Origin: Pleurodeles waltl
Taxonomy: Eukaryota > Chordata > Amphibia > Caudata > Salamandridae
DNA length: 64,000 nucleotides
NCBI RefSeq assembly: GCF_031143425.1
Contig: NC_090439.1
Coordinates: forward strand, 351,348,027-351,412,026
Direction: 5' to 3'
A program made the position numbers and the translations under genes. Under the pieces are notes generated by a model, which searched no databases, had not been told where the DNA came from, and saw nothing but the letters and a program-made list of their open reading frames with translations. This document shows positions 22,784 to 33,689 of the stretch, piece after piece (within the stretch, counting starts at the first letter, position 1; every line of letters begins with the position of its first letter).

Positions 22784-23850
22784 GTGTGTACTTTGATTAG
22801 AGAGGAACTGTTTCCGACGCCTTCTCCCATTGTGGATATCAATGCTACGCAATGTGTCAAGTCTAAATCGATGAGAGAGAGAATGTCGTCTCGCAGGATC
22901 ACCTTGCTCCATCTAAGTCGCCGTCTGCTGTTCTCAGCCTGGACCACCTTGGCTAGTTTGGCAGTGGCTGTTGCAATGGGCGCCCTACCCCATGGGGGCT
23001 CCAACGTAAGACAAAGTGGATTATGGTCACTGTCCAATTGGGTCCAACAACCATGTCATCTACCAAGTGCCAGTATCTAAGGTCCATCAGTATATAATTG
23101 ATGCGGCTCTTCCCTTGTGTGCCAGTGATTGTGTGAGTGAAAAGCAGATCAGATTTGGTTCTTCCATTTACAGCCCTCAGGCCATGGCCGAGGGTCAGGG
23201 CGTTTAGTTGCAGGGCAGCCGAATGCCACTTCTTGATAGGGGGAAGCTCCAGCCTAAGTATGTGCCCTATATTTTCTTCCCTGAAATCGCCCATGTGGTC
23301 CAGACCGATGGGTTCGAAGGTGGTATTGAAGGTCCCTGCTACAATGAGGGCATGTTTGAAGGGTCTTTCACCCAATTGGGTCTCTAGAGACTGCAAGGTG
23401 ACAGAGAGGTTGAGCTCCCTTGCCCCCCTAGCATAGGTGTTGAAAATGTCAGTGACAGTGGACCCTGTTCCCTTGAGACTGATACCAAGAATATCAGGGC
23501 TATCAGTGGGTATCAGTTTCACTATGCACTGTAGTGTGATTTTCATCCATATTAGGAGGCCCCCTGATGGACGACCCGCCTTGCTGGGAACAGCGGGTAT
23601 GTGGTAGATTGCATAGATAGGTTTCTGGGCAGGTTCGATTAGCCAGGTCTCCTGAAAGATACATGTGTCGTGGGGGTCAATAAAGGTGTTCCAATGAGGC
23701 AAAGGGAATTTGGATTTGATACCTGCCACATTCCAGGAGACAATCTTTACTTTCCAACCGGTGGTCATGGGGTTGGGCAATGGGAGCAGGTTTGCCTGGA
23801 GATCTAGGGTGGCTGGTGCAATGATATTGGGAGAAGCGGTGGGGGCCATC
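22784..23850 (-). pseudogene. LINE A ORF2: endonuclease domain
   Basis: The minus-strand frame 22953-23849 encodes an apurinic-endonuclease-like domain: SWNVAGIKSKF near the start, IFQETWL about 30 residues on, then GGLLIWM and AGTFNTTFEPIG. The last corresponds to the usual GDFN box, with the acidic residue replaced by Thr, which would damage catalysis. The final catalytic histidine motif SDHNPL is found in another frame (22759-23037), so a frameshift lies near 23037. In a live LINE this domain nicks target DNA for target-primed reverse transcription. The upstream frame in ORF2 and any start codon are uncertain. Confidence 0.82.
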
Positions 23851-24718
23851 CTAGTTCTCTGATCGGAGATGTCCTCTGGGTGGCTGATGGTGCAGAGGCA
23901 ATTGTCAAAGCTTGTGCTGCTATCAGGTCTATCATAGGAAGCCTGCGCCTCGGGCTCTGTTGGTCAATCTATCTTGAAACAGACTGTGGCATCATCTAAA
24001 CCCACTTGGGAGGGTGGCACACAAAATGGGGTGGGTGACTCGAGTTTGAACTGTATAGTGGAACCATTCGGGGGGTTAGTTCTTGGTCTAGGGCTACTAA
24101 GTTATAGGCTATATGCCTTTGTCTAGGAGAAGCTCGATGTAGTCAAACGGAGAGCTCAGAGACCTGTGTCACCTGGCCCTAAGAATATCTTTCCTAATTA
24201 CTGAGAGACATCCTCTACTGTGTTGAATCCAGTGTGTGACTTTGTTAATCAAGGAGCCTTACCCATCCCTCCCCCCCTGAGAGTTAGATCTGGGCACATT
24301 GGTCATAAAGATTTTCCGAGGAGGAGGAGTGGTGGTCTTGGGAACATGTGTACTGCCAAGGTGACAAACCACCCCTAGTGTGAGAGGTGTGAAATTGAAA
24401 CTTTTGTTCTAGGAGTTGGTGAAGGGAGATTCAATTTGCACAACTACTAGTGTATGAGGATCAGATGTACAGTCTCTGACGAGGTCCTAGAAAAAAAGTC
24501 CTCCCGTTGTAGACCTGATTGGGCTCCATGGTGTTTTGTATGTTGCAGCATTGTGGAAACAGATGGTGCCAGAGTGGCGATGTTGGTCTGAACTGGGGTG
24601 GCACAACTTTACCTAGCTATTCTCCCTCTCTCTTCCATAAGACACCCCATTGTAACTGCAAGGTCACCTATCATACACTTAAGGGCTTTTATTTCTGTCC
24701 TGAGTGTTTGTATGCAAC
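23851..24718 (-). other. LINE A ORF1/ORF2 junction region, decayed
   Basis: This region lies between the endonuclease and the ORF1-like frame of LINE A on the minus strand. Short broken frames are present and no domain is recognised. It presumably contains the ORF1 3' part and the ORF2 start. Confidence 0.35.
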
Positions 24719-25100
24719 CTACCTAGTTGTAATTTGGGGGGGGGGATGGTTAGTAGGGAAACTGCCTGCCATAGCCTGGGCAGGTGGAGCTGCGAGATCC
24801 TGAGTTGTAGGTGGGTCTGAGGGACGTGATAACGGAAGAAAGCGATTGGTACAGGGTATGGGTGAGGGAGGAGGCACCATTGCTGAGTCATGAGGCGCTG
24901 TGCTTATCTTGGTCCTCATCCTTACCGCGGCTTTGTTAAACATATTAGATGTGCTTTCCTGCTTGCTGGTCGATGGTTGGGTTGTCGGGCATGGTTTGGG
25001 ACTCAGTCGTTGGTCTGCACTGGATGGTAGAACTAATATTCCCCCGCATTCATCTAGGAGGTCATCAATGCGGTCAAGTACTTTGTTGCAGCCCAACTTT
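24719..25100 (-). pseudogene. LINE A ORF1-like fragment
   Basis: A 125-residue minus-strand frame begins MGCNKVLDRIDDLLDECGG and is Pro/Ser/Thr-rich afterwards. Its position between the 5' monomers and the endonuclease fits ORF1. No RNA-recognition motif or zinc knuckle is visible. It could be chance coding through a decayed region. Confidence 0.4.
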
Positions 25101-25424
25101 TTGGAAGCGTTCTTATGCTTTTTCCCCCAACCACTGACCTGCCCTTGGTTGCTTTTCTTTCGTCCATATCTATGGCGATGAATTGGGATGGGTCAAGGGG
25201 CCTGGGATGGTGTTAGGAGGAAGGCCGAAGGGGGACAACAGTATTCGGGGTTGCAGAAAAAGAGAGCCAGATTCAGGGGGGCGGCCCTGCCTGGCCTCAG
25301 TCGGATACATATGGGCCTGCCCTTGGCCGGGGCTTAGCCTGGGCTGCGAGTGTCCCATGCTGTGGTATGCCCCCTCGTCCTTTATAGTGCTCGTTGAATC
25401 TGGCAAGTGGGAGCTGGTGATGCA

Positions 25425-25435
25425 CAAGATGGCCG
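25425..25435 (+). promoter_or_regulatory. YY1-like motif in monomer 1
   Basis: CAAGATGGCCG equals the core known to bind YY1 at the 5' end of mammalian L1. It lies on the strand opposite to LINE A transcription. Binding is an inference from the motif only. Confidence 0.4.
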
Positions 25436-25565
25436 CCTCCTGGGGCCACAAAGCAGTCTGGGATGTGGAGTCCCTCTGGTCCTGGTTAGCGCTTTCCGTG
25501 CTGCAATATGCCCCCTCACACTTGGTAGCGCTCGTTGGATCTGACAAGTGAGAGCAGATGATGCA

Positions 25566-25576
25566 CAAGATGGCCG
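25566..25576 (+). promoter_or_regulatory. YY1-like motif in monomer 2
   Basis: The same CAAGATGGCCG core is found 141 bp after the first, in the second monomer, so it is retained in both units. Confidence 0.4.
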
Positions 25577-25640
25577 CCTCCTGGGGCCACAAAGCAGTCT
25601 GCTGGTTGAGTGGTAGATTCTCATGTTTCATCGCCCAGGA

Positions 25641-26106
25641 AACACGCTCCTTGTCAGGTGTCTGGCATCATCATTATTTTACTGAGATGTGTCTTCAGGA
25701 CACCACATTTGTCCCTCTCTATAGTATGTTGTGGAAGAACTTACACTTGTAGCCCACCATGAATCAAACACACCAGGTCTCCTTCCTCAGAGTCAGGACC
25801 GAGCATCAGCCGAGCATTCATGGAACTCAGGTCTAGATACACATCTAAAAATATCTAAGGATAAAAATGTCTATTTTATTAAGGTGGTATCCTTGATATG
25901 ATTAAAATAACTCCAGCAAGGAGTAAACAATGAGGTTCTGATGGATATTATGCCCTTCATTAAGTGGTCGATGAAGAAGCATGTCACATTACGTGGGTGA
26001 GCTCACCTTGTCCAAATCTTTAGGATTTCTGGGAACTCCGGGGTAGGAAGGGTTACAACACAGACTCTTAGATTAAGAGCTCTAGGCTAAGGGGATAGGA
26101 GTGCCG
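25641..26106 (+). pseudogene. Small L1-like fragment in inverted orientation
   Basis: About 25980-26105 is the reverse-complement relative of 14200-14315, with ACACAGACTCTTAGATTAAG at the centre. By comparison it is a piece of L1 ORF2 C-terminal coding on the + strand. It directly abuts the minus-strand L1 that begins at 26107. The part from 25641 to about 25970 is not recognised. Confidence 0.4.
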
Positions 26107-26339
26107 TGCACTATGTGTGTGAATTATATTTCTTTCCTTGATAGAACGTTTCCTGGAGTTTGCCCGGGGAGACCATTTTACCTTCCCAGGAGCTCCCTTC
26201 CATGTAGTGCTGCAGGGTATCTCTTGACACCGATTGTGTCTGTCCATTCTTCCCGCTCGTTTAGTTTGGGTGTGTGTGCTTATTCATTTATGGCTTTCAG
26301 TTGGGCCACCCAGTAGTGTTCTCCCTTGTATGCTACTCC

Positions 26340-27640
26340 TGTTAGTTTCGCCAGTGCCATCTTCTAGGGGCCCCATTCCATATTAGCAGCTGCACCTCCC
26401 CTGCAACTGTTTTTAAGAATTGTGTTGGAACCTTGTGGGATGTGTTTTAGAGTGCATATAGAAATCTGACAAGGGCCATCACATTGCTGCCTTTTCCATT
26501 GGTGACAGTGAAAGCACCCGCCAGTGATGCACATCTTGTTTGAAGCAATTGAGAAGTGCATATAGGTGCATATAGGTTGTGTTTTAGAAAGTTGTTTGGG
26601 TCCTTGGTGATATATATTCCCAGATATTTAAAGCCAGGGCTTACTAAGGATATTTTGCAGTCTGTGGCAATTGTAGTATGGTTCCAGTCAGGGTGTATAT
26701 TAGGGGTTTATTCCAATTAATCCTATATCCAGCATATTTTCCAAAATTATGCATGATTTGCATGAGTCTGTCTATGATGAGCTCAGGCTCTGTCACGTAA
26801 AACAGTATGTCGTCCACATATAAAGATTTGTGGTCATCCCATCCTCCCTCCCTATTTAGCCCTTTGACTACTGGGTCCTGCCTGAACCACGCTGCCGGGG
26901 GTTCCAACACCAGTGCAAATATCATAGGTGATAGTGGGCAGCCCTATCTGGTACCCCTTTGCAGTTTGAAAACCTCCAAGTATGTGTCATTAACACTTAC
27001 CTGGGCCAATATACTGCTATACAGGAGCTTAATCCAGTTCAAGAAGTTGGGGCAGAAGCCTATCCTGTCTAGTACTGTGAACATATAGTTCTATTCCAGC
27101 ATATCAAATGACATTATGGCATTGAGTGACATTAACATTGCCTATCCTTTATCCATTTTATTTTGCCCAGCACACAAAATAGGTGCACCAGGTTGAGCCT
27201 TGTGCTGCTATTGAGTAAGAAACCTGCATGGTCAGTTGTATTAAAGTACTGATCACTCTTTTCAACCTGCTCATCAATATCTTGGCCAATATTTCCATTT
27301 TTGCATTTAGCAGCGAGATTGGCCTGTAAGAGTCACAGCTGTCAGGGATTCATGGTGGCTAGTTGTTGGTCCACTGGGAGATGGCCCACCTCCCTTGCCT
27401 CCTCATAAATGGTCCGGTGTGACAGGTGTTTAGTAGCTAGTCTTTTATTTAGGTCTTGGGGAAGCTCATTGGGTCCCATCACTTTTCCTGGTTGTAACTT
27501 TCTGATTGCTGCAATTTTGTCATCTGGCGTTATTTCTGCTTTTAGCTCATAACTGTCATTTGAGGCGAACTGGGTTATCCTTAGATCCTGCAGGAGGACA
27601 GCTGCTTCAGCTGAGGATCTAGTAGTCTCAAGCATGTATA
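26340..27640 (-). pseudogene. L1 ORF2: reverse transcriptase and C-terminal part
   Basis: The minus-strand frame at 26644-26925 reads LYVDDILFYVTEPEL followed by FGKYAGYRINWNK, the RT catalytic box and the conserved block after it. The frame 27342-27635 reads ITPDDKIAAIRKLQPGKVMG, the RT entry region where LPxGKxxGxDG is expected. Further 3', GEHYWVAQLKAINEW near 26270-26330 matches the post-RT L1 region. Stops and frame changes separate the pieces. Confidence 0.75.
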
Positions 27641-27880
27641 GCTTGGCAAAGTAGTTTGCAAACTTGTTTACTGCTCATCAGTTTCCTGTGTGGAGCTGAC
27701 CTAGTTGGTCAGTCATTCCCTTTGGTCTAATGGTTTACCTACTTTGTAGAGACAAGGTTGTGATGTGAGGTAAGTTTCCTAGACCCCTTCCTCTGATATG
27801 TCTCTACTTCCTGGTGCTTTATGGCTCATCTATGAGTGGTTTGTGAGCCCATTTGGGAAACAGTGAACCTTACTAGTCCC

Positions 27881-28790
27881 TCAATTTAATTTTCTAGTTT
27901 CAGCATCTGTTCCACTTATTAATGTTTTATATGCATGCCATAGCGTAGTTGGGGAGTCCTCTGTTCCTCCAGTGTAAATGAAGTAGTTGTTGCTACCTAG
28001 GCATAGACTCATTGGTATCTCCTCACTTTTGAGGTACCAGATGTTGAGCGCCCACTGTCTGTGCTCTCTGCCCATCTTTCTCTCAAGCATCACCCAAGTT
28101 GGCGTGTGGTTTGATATATCCCTTGCTTGGTGTCGGGCCCACAAAATGTAATGTCTGCTGTGTCACAAGATAGTCCAGCCTGGAAAGGGTGCCATATGCA
28201 TCTTAGTGATATGTGTATTGTTAATTCTGGGGGTTGTGTGCCCTCCAGATATCTATCAGACGCTGAGCATCCAGGAAGTGAACAGCTGCATTTCCCCCTG
28301 TTTCCCTCTCCCAGGAGGGCATCTATCCAATTCCTCTGAGGCCAACTCCATCATATCCACCTCCCCCAAGTGCCAAGATTCCCTCTGGGAGCTGTAGTAG
28401 CAATGCAGCTATCTCAGGGAATGTGACAGTATGTAGCCTGAGAGTAATGTCTACTGACAGAGGCTTACTGTCAGCCAATCCCATTGCCCTGTTTTCACAA
28501 CATATCATCCCAGTGAGTCTGTCCATATTTTACCTAGGATATAAGGTGTTGATTTGTGTGCTAAGACACCTACCCCCTGCAAGTCTGATGTGTAGGCTGT
28601 AAGTGCCCGAATGATGTACCTGTATCTGTCTAAGGCTCTGCAGTGGTTCCCCTTGAGGTATGTTTCGTAGTGCAGTACAATATCTGGGACCTGTTTCTTG
28701 AGGTACTGCAGGACCACCACCCCTTGAGCCTTCCAGCACAGTATCTTCAATGTCTGGAGTTTGCCATTGGGGTTTGGGACTTTTTCTCAT
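27881..28790 (-). pseudogene. L1 ORF2: endonuclease domain
   Basis: The minus-strand frame 28505-28750 reads ILCWKAQGVV...YLKKQVPDIVLHYETYLKGNH, the first half of an L1 endonuclease. The usual QET glutamate region reads YET here. It continues as GVGVLAHKSTP. Frame 27881-28144 reads the domain end and linker. Several stops are present. Confidence 0.7.
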
Positions 28791-29496
28791 GTCACCTGAT
28801 TATCATTCAGCCAAGTTAGAAATCTAGGGGACTGGGCCTACATGAAGACTTTTTAGATTAACTTTAAGTGTTCCCAGAACTCCCCAGTCCCCGCTCCTCC
28901 ACATGGTCAGCTTAGAACTACCCACCACCCCAACAGTACATAGTGCCTGTTGCCCCAAATCATGTAAGTTTCTCGCAGGTGGCCTGGCTAAGGCTGTGAA
29001 GAGTATGTCATATACGCCTCCAAGCTATTGTCCTAGTGCTTCCTCACACGTTAATTTTTTCTGCCCATAAGGTTTCACCTTCTCTGGATGTGAGCTCTCT
29101 CTCCACTGCTGTCACTTCCTCATTATATCCCAGGTCCCCATTTATCCTCTTTTTGGGGCCTTGCTGATGACCCTTCCTTCTTGGCTCCGAGGGGGAGAAT
29201 TGGCGCCATCCTTTTTACAGTGGGCCCCTTCTTGTTCTTCACACTGGGAGGCGACCAGTATGCAGTCCTCTAACTGTTCCAAAGTGTGAGATCTTTCCTT
29301 CCATGACTACTCAATGTTTAGCAGGACATAGCATCATATATTTGAGTTCTTTCACTCGTAGTTCCCTCTTTAACCATTCAAAGTTTCTTCATTGTTGCTG
29401 TAGGTTGTGGGTAAAGTCTGGGAAGAGATGGATTGTTGTGTTTTCATATCTTATATCTCCCCATTACTGGGCTGCCTGGAGGATTGTGTCTTGATC

Positions 29497-30023
29497 CTAG
29501 GGCTTAAAGATGCCTGCAAATATACTGCTGGGTGGATCCCCCAGTCTGGGCGGTGGAACCGGGGCTCTGTGCACCCATGACAAATAGAAGAATTTTAACA
29601 GTCCCTTTGGTTGCATGGTTTGCCTAATTAGTTCCTCCATAAAGAGTTGCACACTCTGCCCCTCTGCTCTCTCTGGGAACCCAACCACATGTCTATTATT
29701 GCACCTGGAGTGTCCTTTACAGTCCTCCAGCCTGGCCTCCATGACTGCACTTTCTCTCATGAGGAGACTCATTTGTTCTCGTAAGGTCCCTGTTTCTGTT
29801 TGTAGGCTAGTATAGTTGTTTCCATCTCTGACACTCTCTCATTTATTTTCTCATTTAGTTTTCTGTGATCTACCCTTTCTACCCTTAGGAGTGTCACCTC
29901 CATTGTTACAGATTCTATTTTGGGCTCTAGTGTGCCTTTATGTCCTAAATGAGGGCTTTGTGGCTCCAAGTGCCCATAGGATTCCAAAGTGGGGCCAGAG
30001 GGTCCACCGTCAATAATGTACAT
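29497..30023 (-). pseudogene. L1 ORF1 (RNA-binding protein) fragment
   Basis: The minus-strand frame 29769-30023 is Glu/Lys-rich and heptad-like, as expected for the ORF1 coiled coil. Frame 29497-29772 reads RLEDCKGHSRCNNRHVVGFP, then ELIRQTMQPKGL and VHRAPVPPPR. These are the hallmark stretches of the L1 ORF1 RNA-recognition domain. The two frames overlap by a frameshift. In live L1 this protein coats the RNA as a trimer. Confidence 0.8.
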
Positions 30024-30886
30024 TTGTCTAGTTTTGACTGGTGAATGGTCTCGCCCTCCATTGTACCCACCATTGTTGCTCTTGGGTGGTGTGGGTGAGT
30101 CCCTCCTTGAGTGTTGGCGCTTGCTGTCTCTTTCTTTAGTATCTAGGTGAGGTTGGCTCGGGTGTTACTCACCTCCATCTACTAGAGAGGGCTCTCCTGC
30201 AGGGAGAGTAACTCTGCCTATAGCCTGTCAGGTTTCACTGGTCCCCTAAGGCAGGTTTAGTCTGTGAATCCGCAGGAGGGGTGCAGCAGGGCCTGGCACT
30301 ATTGAAGGAACACTACAAGCTTTTGTGGTTTCTCTCCAAGCTGGTGGTTCCTGCCCTTGAAGCTTCAATTCACTCCTCCGTGTGGCCTTCTCTTTCCAGT
30401 GAGGTGGCAGGGAGCCCAACTGTGCCATCCCCTAGCAGTGTTACCACCAGCCTCCCAACGGCTCCTCTCTGAGCGGGTCCTGGGAGGGCTCCAGTCCGCA
30501 CAAGTGATGGAGGGCCACCCAGTCTATTCAGACAGCCTCACAGTGATGATTGCTGGTTGTGGCCTCAGTCTGTGTCCGCATCCGGATGGCTCTTTAAAAA
30601 GCATTGCCACCGATTCCCCTGTTATGCCGGTTAGCACTAGCTGTCGCCCCCTTTTCTCCCCTGTGGCAGCGGGCATCCCGGGCACACAAGGGCTAGTCCG
30701 ATTGTCTACTTGGCAGGCCCTACCTCACAAATAGCGCAGCCTGGCAGCTCCCAACAGTTTTGAGCTCCATCACCACTTGGATAGTGCAAGGTTCTGCTCT
30801 GGGGTTGAGCAGTGCTGGTGAGTGCAGAATTTCAGGATGGATTTTGGGGGGTGATATTGTAGTTGGCTCGAGAGCCATGTTAGCTT

Positions 30887-30898
30887 GCAGCCATCTTT
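30887..30898 (-). promoter_or_regulatory. YY1-like motif near the L1 5' end
   Basis: The minus strand reads AAAGATGGCTGC close to the presumed 5' end of this L1. The position and sense orientation resemble the YY1 site that directs start-site choice in human L1. The exact 5' terminus is not defined here. Confidence 0.35.
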
Positions 30899-30989
30899 AA
30901 CCGACACGCAACAAAAACAGCTTTTAATCTAACAACATTCCAAGATCTATAAAGTCACCAAAAAAAGCAACATGCATCAAAAGCCAAGT

Positions 30990-32500
30990 ATTCACAAACA
31001 GAACAACTTAAACTTATTAATGAATTCCAGAAGCCTGAATGCATCAACTTATAAGCAACCCTTTTAGGACCTATGCAACTCTTTGTCTGACATCGCAATT
31101 CCCAAAGATCTCCGAAAGTGACCTTGGAAAGAAAAAGCAGGATGACCTAACTTGTCCACTTAGATCGCTTACTAAGAAAACAAGACAGGATCCAAAGCAA
31201 CTCTGCTTCAACCCCGTAAATCCCAAAGAATCCACCAACACCTCGAAAGGCTATGGATCAGCCAGATAGGTAGCAGGCCATATATTCTAGTTTATCCTCA
31301 TCAAAACCTCTGCTGCCATCCTGACCATAAGCATTATCAACCACTCCTTGTTGAATGGAGGCTTCCCAAGTGAGCTTAAATCCTGGTTATGTAAAGCCTT
31401 AATTCTACCACAAATACTAGTTGCTGGCTGATTGTTCAAGGATTATTCTTAGGCAACTTAATTGAACCACATTCAATAATGTATCTGTATTAATAGAAGA
31501 TATTAACCTAATTTCAAAACTGGATGCAGTCCTTGACATAGCACTGAAACAGTACTGTTTGGCATGCAATTATATCAAAGCTTATGTTCAGTTATGCAAT
31601 GAAGTGGAGAAGTGGTCATCTTTCCACTTAGCCTTTCTGCTGGCTTTCATACAGTTTTTGAGCCTAACCTCAAACAGACTTGAAAATATAGAAATTCAAT
31701 GAATAATGCTAAAATGGGAGGCCTCATCCCTCACTGCAATTTAAATCAACAGCTGGCACACCCTGAGGATCGACCACTGCTCCTCTGTTGTTTAATGATT
31801 TCCTCTCCCCTTTACCTTTGCTCATGTCTTAATATATCTCATCTGAAACAACTATACTGAGAAGACATAAATCAAACTAAAGCTTGCTGATTCATTAGAT
31901 TTTGACTTTTGTACCATTAGTTGAGGTGTATTTTGCTTAACCACAAGATGCAGCAGAACCATGTCAAGCTGAACACTGTAAAAAAGTGGATACTAGCATG
32001 TTGCAAAGTGACTATTATTCTTTAACTATCAGTCCACAAGAACACAAGACTATATATGATTTGCCAAAACTTACAGTCTTTGTATCCCCTGAGGCTGGAA
32101 AACAGCAAATACCTGCTTCTACCAAGAGAGAACTGTGTGGGTTGCAGACAAAAAACAATCACCACAGTCACAGTTCTGGTGATCAATGTAGGTTCTCATC
32201 TTGGTCATGTAGATGATTCATAGATCAGCTTTGGCCAAGTGAGCTGCAAGGTCTTTGTGACTCTTTTGGGGCTCACTCCCTCTAAACCATCTCCATAAAA
32301 ACTCTAGTCAGCTTTTCCTTGATCTTTTTTCAGGCAACACAGGTTATTTCTTTCCAAGGCAGGTCACAACCGAAGAAAGTCTTCACAGTCCTAAGTGTAG
32401 TACTTGCCATGAAGAAAACAGCAACTAAAAGGTTGCTATGACTGGCAGATATTATTCACGGTTGAACTACAAATTATATTTCTTAAGGCCATATGAAGTG
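30990..32500 (+). pseudogene. Probable CR1/L2-type LINE relic
   Basis: Broken + strand frames contain phrases typical of the RT entry region of CR1/L2/Rex-type LINEs. At about 31328-31390 it reads SIINHSLLNGGFPSELKSW. Near 31950-31975 it reads QNHVKLNTVK, similar to the NFLKLNxxKTE block after the catalytic box. Stops are frequent and the YxDD box was not found. It lies in host-sense orientation. This is a weak call based on two short similarities. Confidence 0.4.
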
Positions 32501-33689
32501 CAGCAGATGACTTGAGAATAGTATTTGTGCTGCTTTACAAGAACTGGCACAAAAACACAAAGACATATCTAAAGAAAGATTCATTATTGGCTCAATATTT
32601 GAAATCCCTCCCAATATTGATGGGCTACATCTTCCCATGGTTTCTAGAGGGCACGGAGGAGAGACTAGAATCAACTCATCAAGACATTTTTATATTTGTG
32701 TTGACTTCTACAGAAACTTGACACCCTCATCCAAATCCTCCTTGTTGCTAGTAAATATCCAGTGCAACTCAAGCAAGCAAACCAGAGAGACCTGCTGGCA
32801 GCTGCCAGCTCAACAAATACCAGCTAGGTTTGGAGTAAAGCCCAAGGATACTGCTCTTTTATGTTGTCACAGATTGTCACTTCTAGAGAGATGGGAAAAG
32901 GCAAAGCAGAGGGGAGCACCATTTTACACAGGCATGCTCCTTCTCCTTCACAAGATATAATTCACCCTGCTGACAGTCTCCCATATACACTTTTGACATT
33001 TAGCATGCAAATAACAACACACAGTACACAAGACCATGAGTGGAAAAACAGGACCCCAGGTATTGGAGAGTGCACCAGTTTTACATTTAAAAAGGCCCAC
33101 TTTCATTCAGGGATATGGTAGAAATGCATGTTCTTCTGACATATGATCAGCTCTCATAAACCATCAGCCACAATGTAGTTTGGTATGAGGGAGCAGAACC
33201 ACAATTGTCTGTGGGTGGAAGAACACTGTGGCAAACAGAGCCTTTATTCTGTTAATGAGCATAACTGAATTATGGAGCACTTTTCGTATTTTTCACCCTA
33301 GTCTCTTGGGTGAAAGGCACAGCATAAGCCAATCAGGGGCAGGGTAGCACCACTTCCCATGCCACACCGTTTGCTATTAAGAACACTTTACTCATAAAAA
33401 AAGACTTGTGAAAATAAAAGATAAAATGAAACCTACGTACAGTACAACAACATGGTACTTTATATGAAAAGCCCATTCTTACCAAATTCTTTACTATGGA
33501 CGCCATCCTGAAATATGCACACTTAGGTCAACCAGATAAAAAATTGTTGAAGCTAATCCAAGGGAATGTCCCTGTTTTCTACAATCAAAGGAGACACATT
33601 GAAACCATGACCGTCATTTAGGGGTCACCAGGGGTCGCACCTGCAATCTGCTGTCTTGCCCTTTGTGTCCCCAAGCACTGCCATTGCGA
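32501..33689. other. Intronic, no gene recognised
   Basis: Short open frames at 32512-33121 show no domain. At the right, about 33610-33690 has GGGGTCACCAGGGGTCGCACC facing CGACCCCTGGCC, a local hairpin that may be an interspersed repeat end. It meets the truncated Gmr1-like element there. Confidence 0.35.

Larger units (their letters stand above)
14411..25640 (-). mobile_element. LINE A: split non-LTR retrotransposon (I/Vingi- or RTE-related)
   Basis: One minus-strand LINE can be followed across two younger insertions. In 5' to 3' order it has 5' monomers (25360-25640), a poorly defined ORF1 (24719-25100), endonuclease (22784-23850), reverse transcriptase N-part (20962-21853), RT palm and C-terminus (14760-16098), and a 3' end with CTGAAATAAAG followed by an ATG-type tail at 14411. 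Breaks at 21857-22780 and 16099-20958 are Harbinger-type MITEs with their own 3-bp duplications, so the flanks join cleanly. A Cys-rich zinc motif downstream of RT and the lack of a visible RNase H suggest an I/Vingi-like clade, but this is unresolved. Coding regions carry many frameshifts. Confidence 0.75.
25360..25640 (-). repeat. LINE A 5' tandem monomers (~141 bp, 2 copies)
   Basis: Two head-to-tail units share TATGCCCCCTC, a GCTCGTTG(A/G)ATCTG block and CAAGATGGCCGCCTCCTGG, 141 bp apart, followed by GGCCACAAAGCAGTCTG. They sit at the 5' end of LINE A, where several LINEs carry tandem promoter monomers. They are richer in CpG than the surrounding sequence. Confidence 0.65.
26107..30900 (-). 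mobile_element. Decayed L1 LINE with ORF1, ORF2 and 5' UTR
   Basis: The minus strand contains, in order, a 5' UTR of about 800 bp (30100-30900), ORF1 (29500-30025), and ORF2 with endonuclease (from 28750), RT (YVDD at 26809-26820) and C-terminus (to about 26150). The layout is that of a nearly full-length L1. Every coding part is broken by stops and frameshifts. No poly(A) tail is seen at the 26107 side, where another L1 fragment in opposite orientation abuts, which suggests a rearranged 3' end. Confidence 0.75.
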
